Shown piece by piece: positions 1 through 11,965 of a DNA stretch of 64,000 bases (the first letter of the stretch is position 1; every line of letters begins with the position of its first letter). This stretch comes from Saturnia japonica (Eukaryota; Arthropoda; Insecta; Lepidoptera; Saturniidae). The stretch spans positions 7,626,001 to 7,690,000 of the forward strand of contig CM065312.1 in the NCBI GenBank assembly GCA_033032175.1, in the 5' to 3' direction. The notes under the pieces were generated by a model, which made no database searches, was not told the DNA's origin, and saw only the letters and a program-made list of their open reading frames with translations. The position numbers and the translations under genes are program-made.

Positions 1-10
1 ATTTCATACT

Positions 11-497
11 TTATAATCCTTTCATAATCTCTTCCATACTGATGATGCTGTCAGGTTTACTTTCGTTCATTCCAAGAGCAGGTACTTCCAATGACGCTAG
101 CATCTCTTCCCTTTCAAATAAATTTTCAAAATATTCCTTCCATCTCTTCAACACATATTCTTCTCCTTTTATAATACTTCCATCCTTGCTTCTGATTTTA
201 GACAACTCTGAGTTTGTTGTTTTTCCTCGAGCTAATCTAATCGATTTCCAAAACACTTTAATATTGTTTCAAAAATTATCAGATAGTCCTTCTGTCAAAC
301 TCATCTTTCCACTCTTTTTTCTTCGTACTAACCACATTTTTCACTAACCTTTTCATAGTTTTGTAAACCTTTCTTGCCTTATCCACATCCTCTAATGTTG
401 ACCTTTGCACTCTTAGATTAACCTTTGCGGCTAACCAATCCAGCCACGCTTTCTTCTTTCCATCCACAACTTTTTGCACCTTTGTATCCACCCACAT
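11..497 (-). pseudogene. RTE-like linker between endonuclease and RT
   Basis: Two open pieces on the minus strand (279-497 and 11-256) in different frames. The first is Lys/Arg-rich with coiled-coil character (MKRLVKNVVSTKKKEWKDEF). The second contains FWKSIRL, a KDGSIIKGEE-like segment and RWKEYFENLFE, which matches the conserved connector that precedes the reverse transcriptase in RTE elements. A frame change between them and loss of the start show decay. The RT itself would lie to the left of the window. Confidence 0.65.
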
Positions 498-746
498 ATT
501 TTTCTGTGTTCTACGATTCCTTCTTTTAGCAACCCCACATACCTCACTTGCAACATCGACTACACCTTCCTTAAAATACTTTCATAAACATTCTATCTCA
601 CATTATTCATCCAAATTAACAAATCGTTCTTTCAACTTTTTAATGTACTTATCTTTCACTTTATCCTCTTGTAAATTTTCTACTTTCACACGTTCTAGAT
701 TAGATAAAGATTCCTCTACCCTATGTCGCCATCTTTGAAAAGTCCT

Positions 747-1499
747 CTAATCCGTGACATCATTAGGAAGTGGTCTGTATCGATACCGACACCGCGATAC
801 GCCCGAGTATCCAGAACTTGTCCTTTCAGTCTCATCGATGACCACAAAATCAATCATACATTTAAAACCACATTCAACTCTTGTGTACATATGAACTGTT
901 TTATGAGCAAACATTGTGTTTGCTACTAAAAGATTCCATTCCAAACATACATCAAGCAATCTTTTACCATTTTCGTTAATCCTCTCATCACCAAAAGTGC
1001 CTAAAACCTTTTCATACCCATCACGCTTCACACCTACCCATCCATTAAAGTCTCCCAGCATAATAATCCTTTCATTGTCCTTACACTTCTTTAGAACTTT
1101 TCTTAAACTTTCCCAGAACTCCTCACTTTCCTTTTTGGTTGTTGTAGAACCTCTGAAACCCAAATCGGTAGATGCATACACACCTAGGACAAAAATACGG
1201 TTGAACCCAACTATTAGCCTTATCCAGAGGAGTCTAGGGCTCACACATTCATACTCAATCATACAATCATTCATTCGCGCAGACAGAATGACACCGACAC
1301 CCTGGCAGCCTCTTTTGGTGTTGGGTACTCCAGACCAATACGCCGTGCAGGGCCCATAATTTGTGGTATTACACCCTTTCCGCTTCGTCTCATTCACACA
1401 TAGCACATCAATTCTCCTCTCATCCATCATTTGACATAATTCGTTTATTTTTTCATTACATCCTCCTCTAACATTCAACGTAGCAAAGCGGCTTTCCAC
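747..1499 (-). pseudogene. Endonuclease domain of RTE-like element
   Basis: A 250-codon open frame with the layout of the endonuclease/exonuclease/phosphatase fold used by non-LTR elements to nick target DNA. Visible motifs in order are TLNVRG near the start, VNETKRKG (catalytic Glu), an LGDFNGWVG block (catalytic Asp and Asn) and IDFVVIDE towards the end. The final S-D-H catalytic block is not reached in this frame; the last 25 residues are Arg/Tyr-rich and look frameshifted. No reverse transcriptase is fused in frame. Many annotation sets call such fragments 'craniofacial development protein 2-like'; that name reflects the shared endonuclease fold, not a cellular role. Confidence 0.75.
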
Positions 1500-1920
1500 A
1501 GCCTGCTTTCCGCCCCCATTGGAAACGAGACGTGATGGGTTGCAAATCGCACCGCCGCCATTTTAATTTATTATTTTAGAAATCATTGCGTTCCCACGAG
1601 CAGCTAGGGAAAAATAATCGAGCTTGGCAGAGCCCCGCATACCAGACAAGGGTTAGCCTTACTCTGGGGTCACCAGGTCCCAGGGCAATTTGGCACGCTA
1701 TTGACTAGGCTCACCCCTAGCCACGCATCCATCAGCACGGCAGACCTTGGATTGGCGTAGAGAAAAGGAAAAGGAACCACTGGAAAGGATAGGCATTTAG
1801 GATAGGAAATTTATGGATATTGACAGGAAAAAGATTCAGTAGTAGCTCGGGGAGCCGGGGTCGCGTACCCGTATAACATAACCGACTTTCCGGAAAGGAA
1901 AATCAGTATGGTATCCCCTG

Positions 1921-3525
1921 ACTTTATTATATATAAAATAATAATAATGAAAATAACTAAAACTATAACTATGTACTATTTCGTCTTGAATATATAAGCA
2001 GTTTTCACTTGTAGATCCCTGTCATCCACATAAATTTCTTTATTTTGAGCCTTAGTCATTTGTAGATCAAAATCTGAGTCTTTCCAATAGCCTTTTTCTG
2101 AGATATAACAAGCCTACGGAAAATTAATAAAATATAAATTATTCTGAAAAACTAAGTCTATCCTTTCCTCGTACGCACCCTGAAGTTGAAAATCTATTGC
2201 CAAACAACTATAAGTGTGTTCCGACAGCTCCATTTGAGAACCTGTCCTCCCCACTAGGCACAGCGTGGCTTAAGCCATAACGTCACATCAGGTGTGATTT
2301 TCGCCAAACGTTACGCTAATAAATGATTATAAAGACATTTACATACAAACACAAACAGAAACAGACAAATGAGTACAACTGGATCGCGACCACCACACTC
2401 GGAGTTGACAACTACTATCGGAAGAAATGCGCTAAATTGTCCGTGAAAATGCACTAGATTGTCATAATTTTGTTGAAAGAGAACTAAGTACCTAAATATT
2501 GTGACGATGTTAGCAACTGTTAAAGCATTAGTTTCGTCAGCATAGGTTGAAAAACTAGATTTCTTTGAATGTTTTTTGAGTCCAAAACCTAACGCTATTT
2601 GGCGTTAAAATTAATTCTACCTTACAATAAGCACTTACCTAAGCATGCATAGCTTTTGTCGCGTTTTCACTGACTGGTCGTGAGTGTCGTGACCATGATT
2701 TAAAATTAGGATCCCTTCCCACCATCCTTTACCCTCATCATCCATACTTCCATAATCCCACTCCTTCCAATATTTTTGAGAAATGTTTACATGGTGTTGT
2801 GGACATTCAGTAATTGAATGACAGTTTCTTGGAAATGCACTTGTTTGCGATGTAAAATGATTTAGTTCCTTTTCTTTGTTAATACTTTGAACTTTATTAG
2901 AATCAACCTTTGCATAGATATCACAATTTTGTTATTAGTGTTGCCATATAAAAAAAAAATTCCCCCCCTGGCGAACTCTGTGTTGCCGGCTCATCATAGC
3001 CGCTCCAACAGCACTAAAATGGAATGTAAAAAAAATGCGCTAGATCTAGTACCGAAGGCGCTAATTTGGCAACTATGGCCACACTAGAGATTTAGGCAAC
3101 GACCCGTCATATTGGTACGCTAGTCTTAACGCGTTTCGGGATTAGCCGTTGTAGGTATATCTAGTAATTTAAGTGCAGTGGTAGGATTCTCTAGCCAACG
3201 TGGTCGCGACCATAGACCAATAAGTCGCGACCTTCATGCTGCACGACAACGGCGACAGTTTTTGACGCGATACGCGTTGAGCTTTCCCAAATATATATGG
3301 AAACTTGTAGGTAAACCAAAACATTCGATAACTTGTCTTTAAATAAATACCAGATGTAATATGCATAACATCCATCGTAGTCGAGTGTTGAAAAAAATTG
3401 TTGTATGACGAATGACCTGGTAACGACAAGATAAATTGGTCTCACTAGATCATAGGGAGGGACTACCTATATGATATATAATATTTAGCTATTTTACTAT
3501 CTATCTATACAATTAATACAATTGA
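1921..3525. other. Intergenic, no gene recognised
   Basis: AT-rich DNA with only short open frames that lack codon bias or recognisable motifs. The 66-codon frame at 2887-3087 contains long A and C runs and is not convincing. Confidence 0.5.
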
Positions 3526-4010
3526 AGAATTTGTTTGTAATGACAAAATAATAGATTTATATTAAATGCATATGAAAGTATATACGACCCCTACAACAAA
3601 AAATCCATTTTGAAAATTTTTGTCTGTCCGTCTGTCTGTTTGTCTGTCGTCTGTCTGTCTGTTTGTTTGTTCCGGGTAATCTCCGAAACGGTTGGAGCGA
3701 TTTTAACGGGCCACTCACTGGTAGATAGATGATGATCCGAGCAAATAAAAAAAAAAGTCATGGTGAATCAATTCGGGTGCTTAAATGGCTTACGCTGAGT
3801 AAACCATTAGATACATATCCAATTAATGTACTACATAATTGTAAACATTAAAAAAACCTACAAAAAAGTCAACGAGTTTATGTCTATCTTCTAAGGAACA
3901 CCCATAATAAGCATTTTTGTCTTTAAAACAACCGGCAGCGGGTAGCAAGATTCTTGCGTGTGCCCGATCGATGGCATTCTGTAGTACACGTGAGCGAAAC
4001 CGCGGACACA
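3526..4010 (+). repeat. Helitron-like interspersed repeat with TCTG microsatellite
   Basis: Starts with a TTTGTTTGTAATGACAAAAT segment, carries a (TCTG)n tract near 3620-3675, then CTCCGAAACGGTTGGAGCG and the CACTGGTAGATAGATGATG segment, and ends near GAGCGAAACCGCGGAC. The same ordered blocks recur, partly diverged, at about 26.9-27.4 kb (opposite orientation), 36.0 kb, 45.8 kb and 53.5 kb. Assignment to Helitron-like elements rests on the GC-rich end beside CTAG-type termini in related copies and is an inference. No coding capacity. Confidence 0.5.
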
Positions 4011-5949
4011 GTTAATACTATAAAGTATATAAAGCTCGAGAGGTAGCTACTGGAAATAGCAGTTGGATTGGAAAATATATTTTTGAATTTATAGCCTATT
4101 AATTGAGAAAAGTTATACTTAAGCTAACTTAACGCTAGGCCCTAACCAGCGGAACAGTAACCATGAACATCAAGCAATGTGGGAAGCTGTAGGCAAATAT
4201 GGGAAGTGAGAACAACGATAGTCTACATTCTACACTATCAACAGATACGCCGCGCGGGAGCTTTGGCGTCACGGCGGATAGTTGGTCGAACAAATTTAAC
4301 ACGATTCAAACCATGGGGCAGCTTGTACCTACCTACTTAATTTAAACCGTAGATCGAAAACTATCTAGATAGTTACATTAGCCTCAGTGTCAAATATCAC
4401 GGTTGCTTAATAACAACTTCTGATATTTATATAACTGGTGGCACACCGCACCGCTTCGTACGTTCAAAACAATTACCGACCCGTTAGTCGTGACATTAAC
4501 TGCGTGCGAGTTGTTTCATTTATGGTCAACGACCTAGGAAAGGGATTTATCGAACTCAATAAAACACATGATATTTTTTTTGACACAATATCTGACGATT
4601 GTAAACTATACTTTAATAAATAAACCTTATTCTGTTTATTATAACTCACGAGTCATGTTATGCTATAAAGTACCTAAAAGTTTTTGTATGAAAAGCTTAT
4701 TACACGTTTGAACCTCAATCAAAAGAATTGAGACGGTGCGCGCTTGTGAAGTAGAACCGGAATCCTATTTACAGTCTTCGTCTCGTGAAGTTTCCAGTGT
4801 TACACGATGATTTAGGTTGATATTGCTATATTATTTCATAACTAGAAACAATGATCCATTTAAAACAAATGTTTGTTTTAATACAAACCTTACCTATTAG
4901 AAGTAGCAAAGAGGCATGAAAGCTACTTGATGTTGAGTCGTCACCGCTGATTATAGCTATCTAAATACAGCCACAAACACGATCGTCTTCTAAACTGAAG
5001 AAAATCAATGAAAAGTAGATTAGAAAGGTTAGAACGCCACATTTGTCAACTAACTACATTGTTCAGCATGAAACTCAGTAGTGAAGCGAGAGCATTGATG
5101 TTTTTGGGCTAAATGCTACCGCAGTCGAATTTTCAATACGCTCTTACTACCTTTGAGTGTGAGTATCAGCTTACTAGACACTTATGACACTCACACTGGA
5201 CTTTAACAAATCAGTAAACTTATTGGATCTGTCATTTTAAATAAATCTATTTAGTCACCTAGGTATATTTACACTCTAAAATATATAAAGGTAATTAAGT
5301 AAGTACCTAAGTATTTCGGCTCGGTGATTCAAAAAGGCTCTTGGCCCCCGAAATGAGAGCACACTAATTGTCCCAATCCTGCGCATTTTCTTGCTAATTG
5401 TCGATTTGAAGCTGACGCAGATTCGTCTCACCGGTGCCACGCCAGCGATACATTTGCCGACCAACTGAACTAAGACCCATTAGCCACCCCGAGTATGCTT
5501 TTTAGAATGCTGGATTCTTTCTCATTCTCTCTAGGTGGCCGAGCTACAGAAGTCTATGAGATTTTGTTTCACCAATGATGTTGGACTCTGTCACCATAAC
5601 TCAGTCTCAGCATTCTTTCGGATCTTCCAGGTTCCATCGTCTCTATTGACAGGCAGTGCCGCAGCTAGAGCGCTGCCAGCGGTGCCAGGGCTTGCGTACA
5701 ATCTCTGGAGGGGTACTAGTTACGGCATTTTAGAAAGGTCCCAAGATTTTTAGAGTACTTTCCTTTCCACCACCCGGAGCTGATTTCCTTCTTTCTTTGT
5801 TAGTGTACTAATGATAGTGCCGTGGGACTAATGATAGTTTTATATACCGTAGTTTCCTGGATTTGCTGAGAAACTTGGACACCCAGACTTTATGGAAGGT
5901 TGCACTGTGTCGCAGAGTATTTTGGAATATTTTTTTTATGGAGTAGGCA
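4011..5949. other. Intergenic, nothing recognised
   Basis: No convincing coding region, RNA gene or transposon core. The short frames at 4438-4623, 5276-5464 and 5535-5753 show no motif I recognise. Confidence 0.45.
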
Positions 5950-6110
5950 AATTTCGATTGGCCTCGATATCATGATAAGTAAAGATAAGGTGGACGATGG
6001 ATCGCACTTACCTATCAGATGCCTATTCACTCTTCGTTTGAACACTACCAAGTTATAGGTGGGTAGGAAGACACGTGAAACGCTTCGTTCACTTCTTTTT
6101 ATGTATGATA
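5950..6110 (-). mobile_element. 3' scrap of Jockey-like non-LTR element
   Basis: Shares an ordered run of words with the 3' end of the reverse-transcriptase element at 39.1 kb: GTAAGTAAAGAT-like start, CGCACTTACCTAT, GCCTATTCACTCTTCG, CAAGTTATAGGTGG and GCTTCGTTC. This is the C-terminal end plus 3' end of the same family, truncated before any RT motif. It marks an older, independent insertion. Confidence 0.6.
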
Positions 6111-8365
6111 TTATTCTCTAAATTAATTTATTAATACATATTCACAATTTGTTTACATCGTCATATCCTGCATTTATATGTCGCACAACCTTCATGATTA
6201 ATGTTAATCAAGGAACTAGGGTGGCCGTTTGCCTCGACTTTTAAATCAAGATCTGTCATAAAAATAAACACTCGGTAAATAAATAAAAATCAGGATAATT
6301 CAATATGACAACAAGTAATAAATTATTTCATGTACTTATATTTCGATAATGTCATTCTAGTATGAAACCTAAAGATCACGCCAAACTAAAATCTCGCCTC
6401 TCCGTTTGATCTTTTGTCTCTTTCCTTCACCTTGCCTCATCTCTTTTCCTGCCTCGTCCTGCTCGATAATCGAAAAAGTACTGTTCACTGTTGGCTATTA
6501 GAACTACCTTTGCAATATAAAATATAAAGGATTCACGGTGAACTGCCCGCTTATAGTCACGCCACTTTTTTTAAATAATACCTCGGCACAGTGTAGGTAC
6601 TGTTCCTGATGGTAAGCACGGCACAGTCCAAACACAACGGTGTCCACCAAGAGATCTGTTAGTAAGAAAGTTAGTTACCTGTCTGCAGAAATGTAATTGC
6701 ACCTGAGATCGTCCTTGCAAAACTATCTATTATTTTAGAAGCATTACAAATATCTTTGTTTAACTTTTGATTGGTTCTACAATAACGGTAGATTGATCCG
6801 ATAGTGATTTTACATTACCAGTTTAACATTTAAAAATACTTTATGAATTGTATACTTAGTTTATATTTGGTTCGATCTTAATTTTATTGCTCTCGTACAA
6901 ATTTATTAGTTTTAGCCTACGTACTGTGCCCAAAGTTATATTGAGGAAGTTAAATTGAGCAAGTCCTTGATATTATTGTATCTATGTCGCAAAATATGTA
7001 CATATCTACACGTAACACTCCTGAATGCGTAAGAGTTCCGGTTAGGAAATCGACTAGTTATTCTGTAATTAACATTAACCATCATTCTATATAAGGTACT
7101 AATACAGTTAATAAGGAAATTGTTATGGCAATTTCCAGTACAACTGGTATGAGTTTTGATATTTTTTTCAAATATCAAATGTTTCGATTTCTGTCCTGCC
7201 AATTTTAATCCAATAGCGTAGGTACCTGTGAGGGGTGCTGCTAGTATATTACGTTGAAAAGAAAATTAACTTTTTAAATTCTTTATCTCAAGGTTTCCAT
7301 GTTTTGCAATAATCTTACCTGATGTTTTGTTATGATATGGCCCCAAGATCACTCAAGAAGGTGGTTAGCATAGTGGCTGAACAGGCTCTCAAGTGAAGCT
7401 GCTGGAACACACATATTTATTTAGTTATTTATTTATCCATTTGCATCAAGTATATAGGTCCCTGAATAGGGTATGGCAAATCATTACAATTCTTTTTACT
7501 ATTCAATATTTCTACATTTTTATATAACTAACTTACTTGATGGTGTTAATTTTTTTATTATTTTTTATTATATACCTACTATAGCATAATTTTAGATAAC
7601 AGTTACAACTGGTTTTAGGCGACCATATGACCTACATAGTACTACTAATACTAGGTACAGGTAATATCTACAACCGACTAAATACAAACATAATTTTTTA
7701 ACGACTGTTTTTTACATTATGCTATAGTCAGCTGAGCGACCACTAAGAATGCCCAACTAATATAATATGATTCTATCACGATGCCGAAAGCTCGTTCTTC
7801 GACACACGTCGTTCCGACTAGCGTCCGAGCGTCTTATCACTGCGTACCTAATCACTGTTCTAAGCATATTACGAAGTATACTTTTAACTTTACCCACTTC
7901 ATATTTTGTACCCGCTACTAGATTTCTTGCAAATATAATAATTTGCAAAAATAGAAAGCAAATATATATTAAAATATTATTGTGTACTAACCGCCATGAT
8001 TACTAAATTAATAAAAAAAAACATGTTAATTAGATGTTTTCAAAATAAATTACATGAAGTCTGACTTGTGGAACATCATTAGGCAATCTGAAACATGATA
8101 AATGGAATACGTAATCTATCAAAAATATATTAACTATACACCATAAGAACTAGTATTGTTTTCATTTGAGGAGGCTTTGTGTAGGTTTCCAAGGCTGCCG
8201 CCACCGTCCTGTGCTTCTGGGCAACTACTGCAAACGGAATAAACGAAATCGAAAGGCTATCTCTGAGTCAGATGATCGAGTACTCATAAGCTAAATTACT
8301 TGCACAGTACGCTCGTTTGCCTTGACAATGAAAGTGAATTGGACAATATGCACGCGATCTACTAG
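6111..8365. other. Intergenic DNA upstream of the cuticle gene
   Basis: AT-rich, with no supported gene. A T-rich patch around 7,410-7,580 (ATTTATTTAGTTATTTATTT) looks like the tail of an old retroposon, but I cannot define its ends. Confidence 0.4.
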
Positions 8366-8403
8366 TATAAAAACGGGGGCACTCCTTAACGAAATTATTC
8401 AGT
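8366..8403 (+). promoter_or_regulatory. TATA box and initiator of cuticle gene
   Basis: TATAAAAA at 8366-8373 is followed by TTCAGT at 8398-8403, an arthropod-type initiator (TCAGT), which places transcription start near 8401. The start codon follows 25 nt later. Confidence 0.65.
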
Positions 8404-8425
8404 TACCAATATTAACAGAAGAAAC

Positions 8426-9676
8426 ATGTACGCCAAGGTGGGTTTTGGGATCTGTTTTGTAATACAAACCTGTGTCTAGTCGACGAAATATAATAACTAT
8501 TGATCATATTAAGGACCTAACACTGTACTTATGTTTTTAACTTATACAGGCTTGTGGTTTTAAAGTTTTAGTGATGATTATTTTTAAATTTAAAATCATT
8601 AACTTTGTGACTTATAAAATTATGGCCCATTTATATTATTGCACTTGTCTGTAAAACTGATTCCAATCAAAATCTTAAAAATAGTAAATAATCACAAAGT
8701 TGTATATTTTCAGTTGGTCGTCACCCTTTGCGCCGTGGGCTTGGCCAGCGCTGGAAATCTCTTCGGAGGTGCTCCCTTGGCGTACAGTGGCCACGCTATC
8801 GCCGCACCCGCCGTCATCACGAAGACGATAACTCCAGCCGTATCATCTGTATCGGGTTACTCTACCCATACCGCCAGCGTTGGACCCGTCAGCACTTATG
8901 CCGCAGGCCCTATTGTGGCTAAAACCTATGCTGCCGCTCCAGCCGTTGCCGCCTATGCTGCCGCCCCAGCCGTTACCGCCTATGCTGCTGGCCCAGCAAT
9001 TTCCTACGCATCTGCCCCCATCGTGACCAAGACAATCACACCCGCCGTGTCTTCTGTATCTTCATACTCCACCCACACCGCTCATGGTGGTCCCGCATAC
9101 ACTGCGTACTCCGCTCCTGTTGTAGCTAAAACTATTGCTACACCCGCTGTCGCCACTTATTCAACTGCTCCCGCCATCGCTACGTACGGAGCTGCCCCCG
9201 CTGTCACCACGTACGGTGCTGCCCCAATTGTGACCAAGACGATCACTCCTGCTGTTTCTTCCGTGTCATCTTACTCAACCCAAACCGCTCATGGTGCCCC
9301 AGCTATTGCAGCTTACTCCGCACCTGGACTATCTACCTACGCTGCCGGCCCCATCGTTGCTAATTCTTACGGCGGTCTTGGCTACTCTACGTATGGTGCC
9401 CCAGCATACTCTACTTATGCCGCTGGACCTCTGGTAGCCAAATCTTACGGTGGTCTTGGCTACTCAACTTACGGTGCTCCGGCTTACTCTACTTATGCCG
9501 CAGGTCCTCTGGTAGCTAAATCTTACGGTGGTCTTGGCTACTCAACTTACGGTTCTCCGGCTTACTCTACTTATGCTGCCGGTCCTCTGGTAACTAAGAC
9601 TTATGCCGCTGCTGCACCCGTCCTGAAATCCACTGTTGCGTACTCCGCAGGACCCGCTGTTTCCTATGGTTGGTAA
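8426..9676 (+). CDS. Ala/Pro/Tyr-rich cuticular protein (AAPA-type, low complexity)
   Basis: Structural cuticle protein, presumably secreted by epidermis and packed into the chitin matrix. Coding exons are 8426-8437 (M-Y-A-K, donor GTGGGT) and 8714-9676 (after TATATTTTCAG), giving 324 residues. The join creates a signal peptide (MYAK-LVVTLCAVGLASA) that would be cleaved before GNLFGG. The rest is repetitive: PAVSSVSSYSTHTAHG blocks alternating with A/T-Y-A-A-x-PA runs, then three exact-length 26-residue tandem repeats, ending in VSYGW. There is no Rebers-Riddiford chitin-binding motif, so chitin binding is not shown. Its closest relative in the window is the minus-strand gene at 23.6-24.6 kb. 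The open frame extends upstream of 8714 through intron sequence, but the conserved M-x-x-K micro-exon decides the start. Confidence 0.88.
9365..9598 (+). repeat. Three tandem 78-bp coding repeats
   Basis: Units at 9365-9442, 9443-9520 and 9521-9598 each encode 26 residues beginning SYGGLGYSTYG and ending AAGP-L-V-x-K. The frame is kept. Units 2 and 3 are more alike than unit 1, which suggests recent slippage or unequal exchange inside the gene. Confidence 0.85.
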
Positions 9677-9704
9677 ACTGAATCCCATGTAAAACAGACT
9701 TGTA

Positions 9705-9710
9705 AATAAA
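9705..9710 (+). promoter_or_regulatory. Polyadenylation signal of cuticle gene
   Basis: AATAAA 28 nt after the stop codon at 9674-9676. Confidence 0.65.
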
Positions 9711-10525
9711 AAAATAATTAAATGATTTCATATAATTAATTTGTTTTCTTTTTAGTTGTATTTTTTTAATAATTGTTCTCTCCTAGATGTGGGACACAGG
9801 AAAGAGGACAAAAATCTTTACCTGAATTACATATTCTACTCATAAGTTATATTGTATTAAATGTTGATAATACCCAATTACACAAATTTTGTCTTCGACG
9901 AATTTTATTTAGTATTGATTAATTCGTACAATGTCGAAGCTGTTATACGAGTAGAACACCTTTTAACTGGTAGCTCAAAATTATTGTTTGTGTTTTCAAA
10001 TAAGATACAGGTTATAGGTACATATAAAAAATAATACTTACATATAAAACTTCAAAAGTTATTTCTAGAATTTCTACAATAAAAATTTACTAGCCTTAAG
10101 GTATTTAAATATCTGTGATTTGCCAAATTATAAGCTGCAGGAATCTTATATACCTATAGTGAGCGTCCGAGTTAAACGCAGTAGTGGACTGAGGTGAATA
10201 GCGGGAGCATATCCCCCCGCCGACCGCAAACCTCGCCCCATACGCCTTACTGTAGTGATGTGAGTGCTGTCTTTGACAACTGTCGCACCTTTACAGATAG
10301 CGTTAAAACTTAAGTTGCGACCCGTGTTATTTTTTGTTTTTATGACTGATCTTAGTCCATCAAGTTCGGGTAACAAAAAAATCATGTATTTATTCACCGC
10401 CAAGCATAGGAAATGGCGAAAAATTAATCTGATGATGATTAAATTTAAACGATTTTTTTTTTATTTTTTTTTCTATGTGAAATAATTGATAAAAAAAAAT
10501 CTTATAAATTAGTACCTTGTTTTGT
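9711..10525. other. Intergenic, no gene
   Basis: AT-rich. A GC-richer patch at about 10,160-10,275 stands out in composition, but I do not recognise it. Confidence 0.4.
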
Positions 10526-10989
10526 CAAAATAAAAATATCTTTTATTCAATTTAGGCCCTAAGAAGGCACTTATGAATGTCAAAACACTACCACCGGTTC
10601 AGAAAACAACCCAGCCATCGAGAAGAACCGACAAGAAACTCGATCGGGTTTATCTTTTTTTTTTTTAAACTGGTTTTACAGGATATAATTATATACAGTT
10701 ATTATCATTTTCAGTAGATGTACAGAGAGGGGATCGCAATCAGACATCACCATCATTCACGTAATCAGCCACCCTTTAATACCCCTTCGACAATAACACC
10801 GGCTTAACATGATTCTAGAACTTATTATCCGGAAAATCAGTAATGTGCTTAGGAAGTTTATTATAGAACCTAACACAATTACCTATAAAACTTTTATTTG
10901 TTTTACTAAGTCTAAAAGACGGAATTGACTATTTTATATTTAATTCTAGTATTAAAATTGTGCGTGTTAGTAACAATTGCAAAATTATC

Positions 10990-11965
10990 TTAATTTTTCA
11001 GAACATACATTATATTTTCCAAGATGTATTGGGAAGTCAAAGTTAAGATACCAAATTCTTGAAATTTATTCCTCAATGATTCGCGTGATCCCATATCATA
11101 AATTGCTCGAACTGCCCGTTTTTGTAATACAAATATGGTATCTACTTCAGCTGCTGAACCCCACAGCAAAATACCATAGGATATTAAACTGTGGAAGTAA
11201 GCGAAGTAGACCAGCCTAGCAGTAGTAATATCAGTTAACTGGCGAATCTTACGCACTGCGTATGTAGCGGAGCTTAATTTTCCTACCAAGGTTTTAATAT
11301 GAGGACCCCATTGTAATTTTGCATCTAGTGTGATGCCTAAGAATACAGTATTATCAACCATGCCTACTGTGTTCTCTTCTATCATAATATTACTTTCAAC
11401 GCGTTGTACATTGGGTAAGGCAAATCTGCTATATTTTATTTTGATTGCATTTAACAATGGATTATTTAAAGCAAACCATTCTGATATTTTAAATAAAGTA
11501 TTATTTACATGCCTAACTTCTAAATCTTTTCTTTTCACTTGAAATATAAGTGAAGTATCGTCTGCAAAAAGAACAATGTTAGTATCGCATAGAAATGAAA
11601 CTATCATTTTAGGAATATACTAATTTAATGTTATTATGAAAGACACGACCCACAATATATCAAACAAAACATACAAAAGTGTTATACGCGATATATTTAT
11701 GTAACGCCATCTGAGCGCTCAATAAAACAAAACAGGCGCGCATACGTAAAGGACTTGCCAGTGAAACTCTTGTCTATCACGTGGTGGCGGTCGACGCGTT
11801 TGCGCAGGGCGCTGCTCGTAATGGGGTGAGGGAGGGTGTAGTACCGCTACTTTGAGCTCTTGCTATATTAGTACAGTTCTTAACCGTTAAGGGTAGATCA
11901 TTTATATATACTAAAAACAAAAACCGTCCCAATATCGAACCCTGTGGGACGCCGATTCTAGCCAA
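10990..11965 (-). pseudogene. Reverse transcriptase fragment, interrupted
   Basis: On the minus strand the first piece (about 11874-11965) reads GVPQGSILGRFLFLVYINDL, the fingers/palm motif of non-LTR reverse transcriptases. The second (10990-11584) carries the catalytic FADDTSLIF motif, then FLGITLDAKLQW and the C-terminal thumb region with HSLISYGILLWG and LQKRAVRAIY. A 280-bp insertion (11585-11864) separates them just before the catalytic FADD. The product would be inactive. Nothing suggests a cellular gene. Confidence 0.8.
11585..11864. mobile_element. 280-bp insertion inside the RT fragment
   Basis: The RT reading on both sides overlaps by a 9-bp repeat that differs at one base: ATGTTAGTA at 11576-11584 and ATATTAGTA at 11865-11873. 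This looks like a target-site duplication. The insert has no coding potential and I cannot name its family; its ends do not start TG or end CA. Confidence 0.55.

Larger units (their letters stand above)
1..1920 (-). mobile_element. RTE-type non-LTR retrotransposon, 5' part, broken
   Basis: Read on the minus strand, this stretch holds a leader (about 1500-1920), an apurinic-type endonuclease domain (747-1499) and the linker towards the reverse transcriptase (11-497). It runs off the left edge of the window. The order leader, endonuclease, linker is that of RTE-clade elements. The coding frame is interrupted between 498 and 746 and again near 257-278, so this copy is dead. The boundary near 1920 is where the GC-richer leader gives way to AT-rich DNA; I could not identify a target-site duplication. 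Confidence 0.75.
10526..11965 (-). mobile_element. Broken Jockey/CR1-like non-LTR element, 3' half
   Basis: The minus strand carries the C-terminal half of a reverse transcriptase (10990-11965, interrupted) followed by a 3' untranslated part (10526-10989). The same 3' part recurs at 33.28-33.93 kb, with shared words such as GAAGAACCGACAAGAAACTC and CACGTAATCAGCCACCCT, which supports one family with at least two copies here. The element is 5'-truncated or rearranged beyond 11965. Confidence 0.7.

Noticed and set aside
916..1359. 147-codon plus-strand frame
   Set aside because: Antisense shadow of the RTE endonuclease domain.
3620..3675. TCTG tandem repeats as a possible CRISPR-like or satellite array
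   Set aside because: It is a 4-bp microsatellite inside an interspersed repeat, with no spacers.
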